A stretch of DNA of 35,709 bases from Methylobacter sp. BlB1 (GTDB lineage Bacteria; Pseudomonadota; Gammaproteobacteria; Methylococcales; Methylomonadaceae). A program made the position numbers and the translations under genes. Each line of letters begins with the position of its first letter. Position 1 is the first letter of the stretch. Location: contig NZ_JADMKV010000050.1 of the NCBI RefSeq assembly GCF_015476545.1, positions 1-35,709 of the forward strand. Reading direction: 5' to 3'. Below, in pieces: positions 33,177-35,709 of this stretch. The notes beneath the pieces were generated by a model, which was given only the letters and a program-made list of their open reading frames with translations, was not told the origin of the DNA and searched no databases.

Positions 33177-34832
33177 ATGATGAGGCCTATGGTAATACTG
33201 AGAGGGATTCTCGGATACAATCTTTGGATCAAGAAGCTATCTTTCCTGGCAGTAACGGCATTAATTGTATTGGTCAATGTTGCTGACGCTCGGCCTTTCC
33301 GAGGGCAGATCGGGCTGAGTGCTATACTCTGCACATTCAGCGATAGTCCACAACCTCCGTATGACGTTAATTTTTATCGCCGTATGATTCTAGGGCGAGG
33401 TAATGGTTCGTTTGCGGATTACTGGCGCGCTGTTTCATATAACGGGGTTGATTTCGCCAATGCCGTTGTCACCGGCTGGCATCAGGAATCTCTCACTCTC
33501 GCACAGGCGCAGGCAAAAGCAGGCGGCCCTAATCCGAAACGAGGAGAACTGGTCACTGATTGTGTGGCAGCGGCACGTAACGATCCTGTATCACCGTATA
33601 CCGTCCCGCAAGGTCATCTTATTGCCGCCATTACCTCCCCAGGTGTGGACTTGTATGGCGGTGTCGGACGTGCATTTTTCCCGGACAATGTGGATATTGG
33701 TGGATTAGGGCATGAAAATGGACATGGACTCGGCCTTCACCACTCGTTCTCCGATGCCGCGACAAATGCCGAGTATGACGATCCTTGGGATGTTATGAGC
33801 TACGCTAACGTGTTTGCGCGCCCCAATCCTGAATTCGGTAACGGCGGCCCTGGCCTCAATGGCTATCACGTTGATCGCATGGGGTGGTTTCCGAGGCATC
33901 GAATCCGGACATTCAGTGCTGACGGCATTTCGCGCGCCACATTAACCCTTGCCGCACTGAACCATCCTGAAGTCCCCGGTGACCTGCATGTTCGGGTGCC
34001 GTTCGATCCTGCCGATCCATTCCACTATTTCACTATTGAGTTCCGAAAACGTGATGGCTGGGATTCGGGAATTCCTGCCGACATCGTATTGATCCATGAA
34101 GTGAAGCGTCATTCAGATGGCCGGTATCTTTCTTTCTTGCTGAGGGAACGCAGTGGCAGCCGAGCGCCTGTGCAAAGTTTAAACCGCGATGGGGTCGTCA
34201 TCCAGGTCAATCCGAGATCAGCTGCAATTGGACCCAATCAGGCGCAGGTGACTGTTCAAAGCGAATATGCATCCCGTTGTCTCATAGGCTATGTTTGGCG
34301 TGAAGCCTTCTCTGGCGACAAGGTATGCGTTACTGTCGCAACACGGGCTCAGGCTCGTACGGACAACGCAGCAGCCGCCTCCCGCCGTAATCCGGGCGGC
34401 GGACCGTATGGTCCGGACACATGCAGGCAAGGCTACGTCTGGCGTGAAGTAATCCCCAGCGATCATGTTTGCGTGACGCCCGCTGTTCGGACACAAGCCC
34501 AGCAAGACAATTCCCAAGCCACCAATCGGCGCAATCCGGCTCGTTTCGTCTATGGGCCTAATACCTGCAAACAGGGCTATGTCTGGAGGGAAGCCGATGC
34601 GAGCGATTGGGTTTGCGTGACCAGCCAGATTCGTACACAAACCCGGCAGGACAATGCAGCCGCCGCCTCCCGCCGCAATCCGGGCGGCGGACCGTATGGC
34701 CCGGATACATGCCGGCAAGGCTATGTCTGGCGCGAAGCATTCCCAGGCGATCATGTTTGCGTAACTTTAGCGTCGCGTACCCAAGCAGCGACTGATAACC
34801 GTGAGGCCCCCAATCGGTTAATGATTCCATAG
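33177..34832 (+). CDS. Secreted zinc metalloprotease (HExxHxxGxxH) with four C-terminal Cys repeats
   Basis: I chose the ATG at 33177 because GGAGG lies 9 nt upstream; an upstream ATG at 33162 overlaps that site. Residues 1-38 look like a signal peptide (core LSFLAVTALIVLVNVADA). The zinc motif HENGHGLGLHH (179-189) and a following Met-turn-like DVMSYA (205-210) indicate a metzincin/M6-like peptidase acting outside the cytoplasm. From residue 368 there are four units of about 48 residues (C-x2-GYVWRE-x4-D-x-VCVT-x-n-DN-x-n-RRNP-x-n-GP-x-TC), each with two Cys, at DNA positions 34278, 34422, 34566 and 34710. The last is truncated. Such repeats occur as tails of other bacterial exported proteins; their binding target is unknown. 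Followed by a PepSY-like protein gene. Confidence 0.85.
   Translation: MMRPMVILRGILGYNLWIKKLSFLAVTALIVLVNVADARPFRGQIGLSAILCTFSDSPQPPYDVNFYRRMILGRGNGSFADYWRAVSYNGVDFANAVVTGWHQESLTLAQAQAKAGGPNPKRGELVTDCVAAARNDPVSPYTVPQGHLIAAITSPGVDLYGGVGRAFFPDNVDIGGLGHENGHGLGLHHSFSDAATNAEYDDPWDVMSYANVFARPNPEFGNGGPGLNGYHVDRMGWFPRHRIRTFSADGISRATLTLAALNHPEVPGDLHVRVPFDPADPFHYFTIEFRKRDGWDSGIPADIVLIHEVKRHSDGRYLSFLLRERSGSRAPVQSLNRDGVVIQVNPRSAAIGPNQAQVTVQSEYASRCLIGYVWREAFSGDKVCVTVATRAQARTDNAAAASRRNPGGGPYGPDTCRQGYVWREVIPSDHVCVTPAVRTQAQQDNSQATNRRNPARFVYGPNTCKQGYVWREADASDWVCVTSQIRTQTRQDNAAAASRRNPGGGPYGPDTCRQGYVWREAFPGDHVCVTLASRTQAATDNREAPNRLMIP
34278..34832 (+). repeat. Tandem 144-bp coding repeats in the metalloprotease gene
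   Basis: Four in-frame units with 144-bp period start at 34278, 34422, 34566 and 34710. Units 1 and 3 are nearly identical at DNA level in their second half (around 34365-34430 and 34653-34718), suggesting recent duplication or gene conversion. Confidence 0.85.
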
Positions 34833-34897
34833 TTTTTCCATGTCAGGGTTATGAACCCGCTATCTCACAAGGATAGGAAAAGAGAGGAGAACTGGTG

Positions 34898-35185
34898 ATG
34901 AAACACTCACTAAAAAGGCAACTTATCCTTATCTTGATGTTGATCTCGATACCCATAGTCAATACTCATGCCGATGAATATGAATCGCCAGTACCGGAAT
35001 CGGAATCCGGAGTAGGCGTCATGTCGGAAGAAGTAGCCCGCGTACGTGTATCTTCTGCCGGCTACGGCGAAATTCAGAGTATCGAACGAATAGACCGGTA
35101 CTATGTGGTCAGGACTGTCCGCGATGGCCATCCCGTCGTTGTCAAGATTGACATTATGACAGGAGAAATGATCGAAGTCCGTTAA
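34898..35185 (+). CDS. Small exported PepSY-like protein
   Basis: 95 residues from the ATG at 34898; a GTG one codon earlier is possible, and GAGAGGAGA lies upstream of both. A Sec signal (LILILMLISIPIVNTHA) is followed by an acidic linker and a PepSY-like segment (YGEIQSIERIDRYYVVRTVR, then HPVVVKIDIMTGEMIEVR), with the usual strand pattern ending in D-x-x-TGEM. PepSY domains occur in protease propeptides and as inhibitors. It lies 65 bp behind the secreted metalloprotease, so a role as periplasmic inhibitor or chaperone of that protease is a reasonable inference. Confidence 0.7.
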   Translation: MKHSLKRQLILILMLISIPIVNTHADEYESPVPESESGVGVMSEEVARVRVSSAGYGEIQSIERIDRYYVVRTVRDGHPVVVKIDIMTGEMIEVR

Positions 35186-35222
35186 TTGGTTTTATAGATC
35201 GGCCGCATGCTGGAGAGACTAA

Positions 35223-35516
35223 ATGATCACAGTTATTTGGGACACTTGGCTGAAACCCGGTGCGGAAGAAGAAGGGCTGCGCCTCACGCGCCAGGTGTGG
35301 TCGGATATGAAAAGTTTCGACGGCTATATTTCGCATCAGATCTTCATTGATCAGGATGCGTCAGGGCATATCATCGCTCTGGCTAAATGGCAGAGTCGTG
35401 CGAATGCGGACGCTGTCAGGGAAAAATACCAGAACGCCGAAACGATCCGCCAACTCACTCCGCTTCTCGCCCGCCCGAGGGATCGCTGGATGACCTATGA
35501 AGATCAGGTTTCTTAA
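35223..35516 (+). CDS. Antibiotic biosynthesis monooxygenase (ABM) fold protein
   Basis: 97 residues with a dimeric alpha/beta-barrel: ITVIWDTWLKPGAEEEGLRL, then DGYISHQIFIDQDASGHIIA and ALAKWQSRANADAVREKY. Fits the ABM family of cofactor-independent monooxygenases and heme-degrading relatives. The substrate is unknown and many members are uncharacterised. GGAGAG lies about 9 nt upstream of the ATG. Same strand as the PepSY-like gene, 37 bp behind it. Confidence 0.85.
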   Translation: MITVIWDTWLKPGAEEEGLRLTRQVWSDMKSFDGYISHQIFIDQDASGHIIALAKWQSRANADAVREKYQNAETIRQLTPLLARPRDRWMTYEDQVS

Positions 35517-35682
35517 ATCCGATCGACCCGCACCTTGCCGGTCAGTCGTCGTCAGATGGTTGCAGATTTCAAGCCCTTAGTCCGGGCATTTCATGAAATC
35601 GCAGAAATCAAGAAGAAAATTCGGCATTGTTAATTTGGTATGGTTTGAGCTAACCTAATCCATTTTTACCGAGTCAGTGATC

Positions 35683-35709
35683 ATGGTTAGATGCCCCAAA
35701 TGTAGCTCA
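35683..35709 (+). CDS. Partial reading frame starting MVRCPKCSS (possible IS1-type InsA zinc ribbon)
   Basis: An ATG at 35683 opens a frame to the right edge with a CPKC zinc-ribbon start, as in IS1-family InsA proteins and other Zn-ribbon proteins. Only nine codons are visible, with no strong ribosome site. The call is a guess from the first residues. Confidence 0.25.

Noticed and set aside
1-35709. CRISPR arrays and tRNA/rRNA genes
   Set aside because: No regularly spaced short repeats with unique spacers, and no tRNA-like T-loop or rRNA sequence was seen by reading both strands.

Overview
The window looks like chromosomal DNA of a Gram-negative gammaproteobacterium. It encodes a two-partner secretion outer-membrane transporter, a murein L,D-transpeptidase lipoprotein, Tat/Sec exported proteins and a NarK-type transporter. 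The overall style (a NarK gene followed by a PP2C-kinase fusion, intergenic REP-like palindromes, moderately GC-rich DNA) suggests a methanotroph of the Methylococcaceae type. That assignment is inference; no marker gene in the window proves it.

Layout, left to right. 1-3595 (minus): a TpsB transporter followed by its TpsA filamentous-haemagglutinin-like exoprotein, which runs off the left edge. 4351-5750 (minus): a tandem pair of paralogous secreted proteins of unknown function. 6347-10691 (minus): a molybdenum hydroxylase module made of a MobA/MocA-like nucleotidyltransferase, XdhC, a 2Fe-2S subunit and a Tat-exported molybdopterin subunit of the IorAB type. 10911-12659: an ABC-class ATPase. 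12822-13211: a VOC/glyoxalase-fold protein. 13459-13932 (plus): a KGG-repeat stress protein. 14263-15591: an L,D-transpeptidase with LysM and SPOR domains, preceded by an array of four TTAA-core boxes at 11-bp spacing. 15805-19028: a NarK-like MFS transporter and a membrane-anchored PP2C phosphatase/Ser-Thr kinase fusion, apparently one operon.

19029-28440 is a defence island on the minus strand: type I restriction genes hsdR, hsdM and hsdS, then an AAA ATPase and an HNH-like nuclease resembling the Septu PtuA/PtuB pair. hsdM-hsdS-ATPase-HNH are joined by 1-4 nt overlaps. A perfect 31-bp inverted repeat separates hsdR from hsdM and supplies the hsdR stop codon. An 88-bp near-copy of the 3' end of the kinase gene lies on the far side of the island, next to a REP-like sequence, so the island sits between two copies of the segment that encodes the kinase's transmembrane anchor. 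This is the most striking structural feature of the window.

28584-30471 (minus) is a small operon (EthD-fold protein, exported single-span protein, PHB-depolymerase-like esterase) divergent from a LysR regulator (30588-31463). 31465-32716 is a decayed fusion of an OsmC gene fragment and a frameshifted DUF2254 gene. 33177-35516 holds a secreted HExxHxxGxxH metalloprotease with four 48-residue Cys repeats, a PepSY-like small exported protein and an ABM-fold monooxygenase-like protein. The right edge opens a new reading frame with a zinc-ribbon-like start, possibly an insertion sequence.
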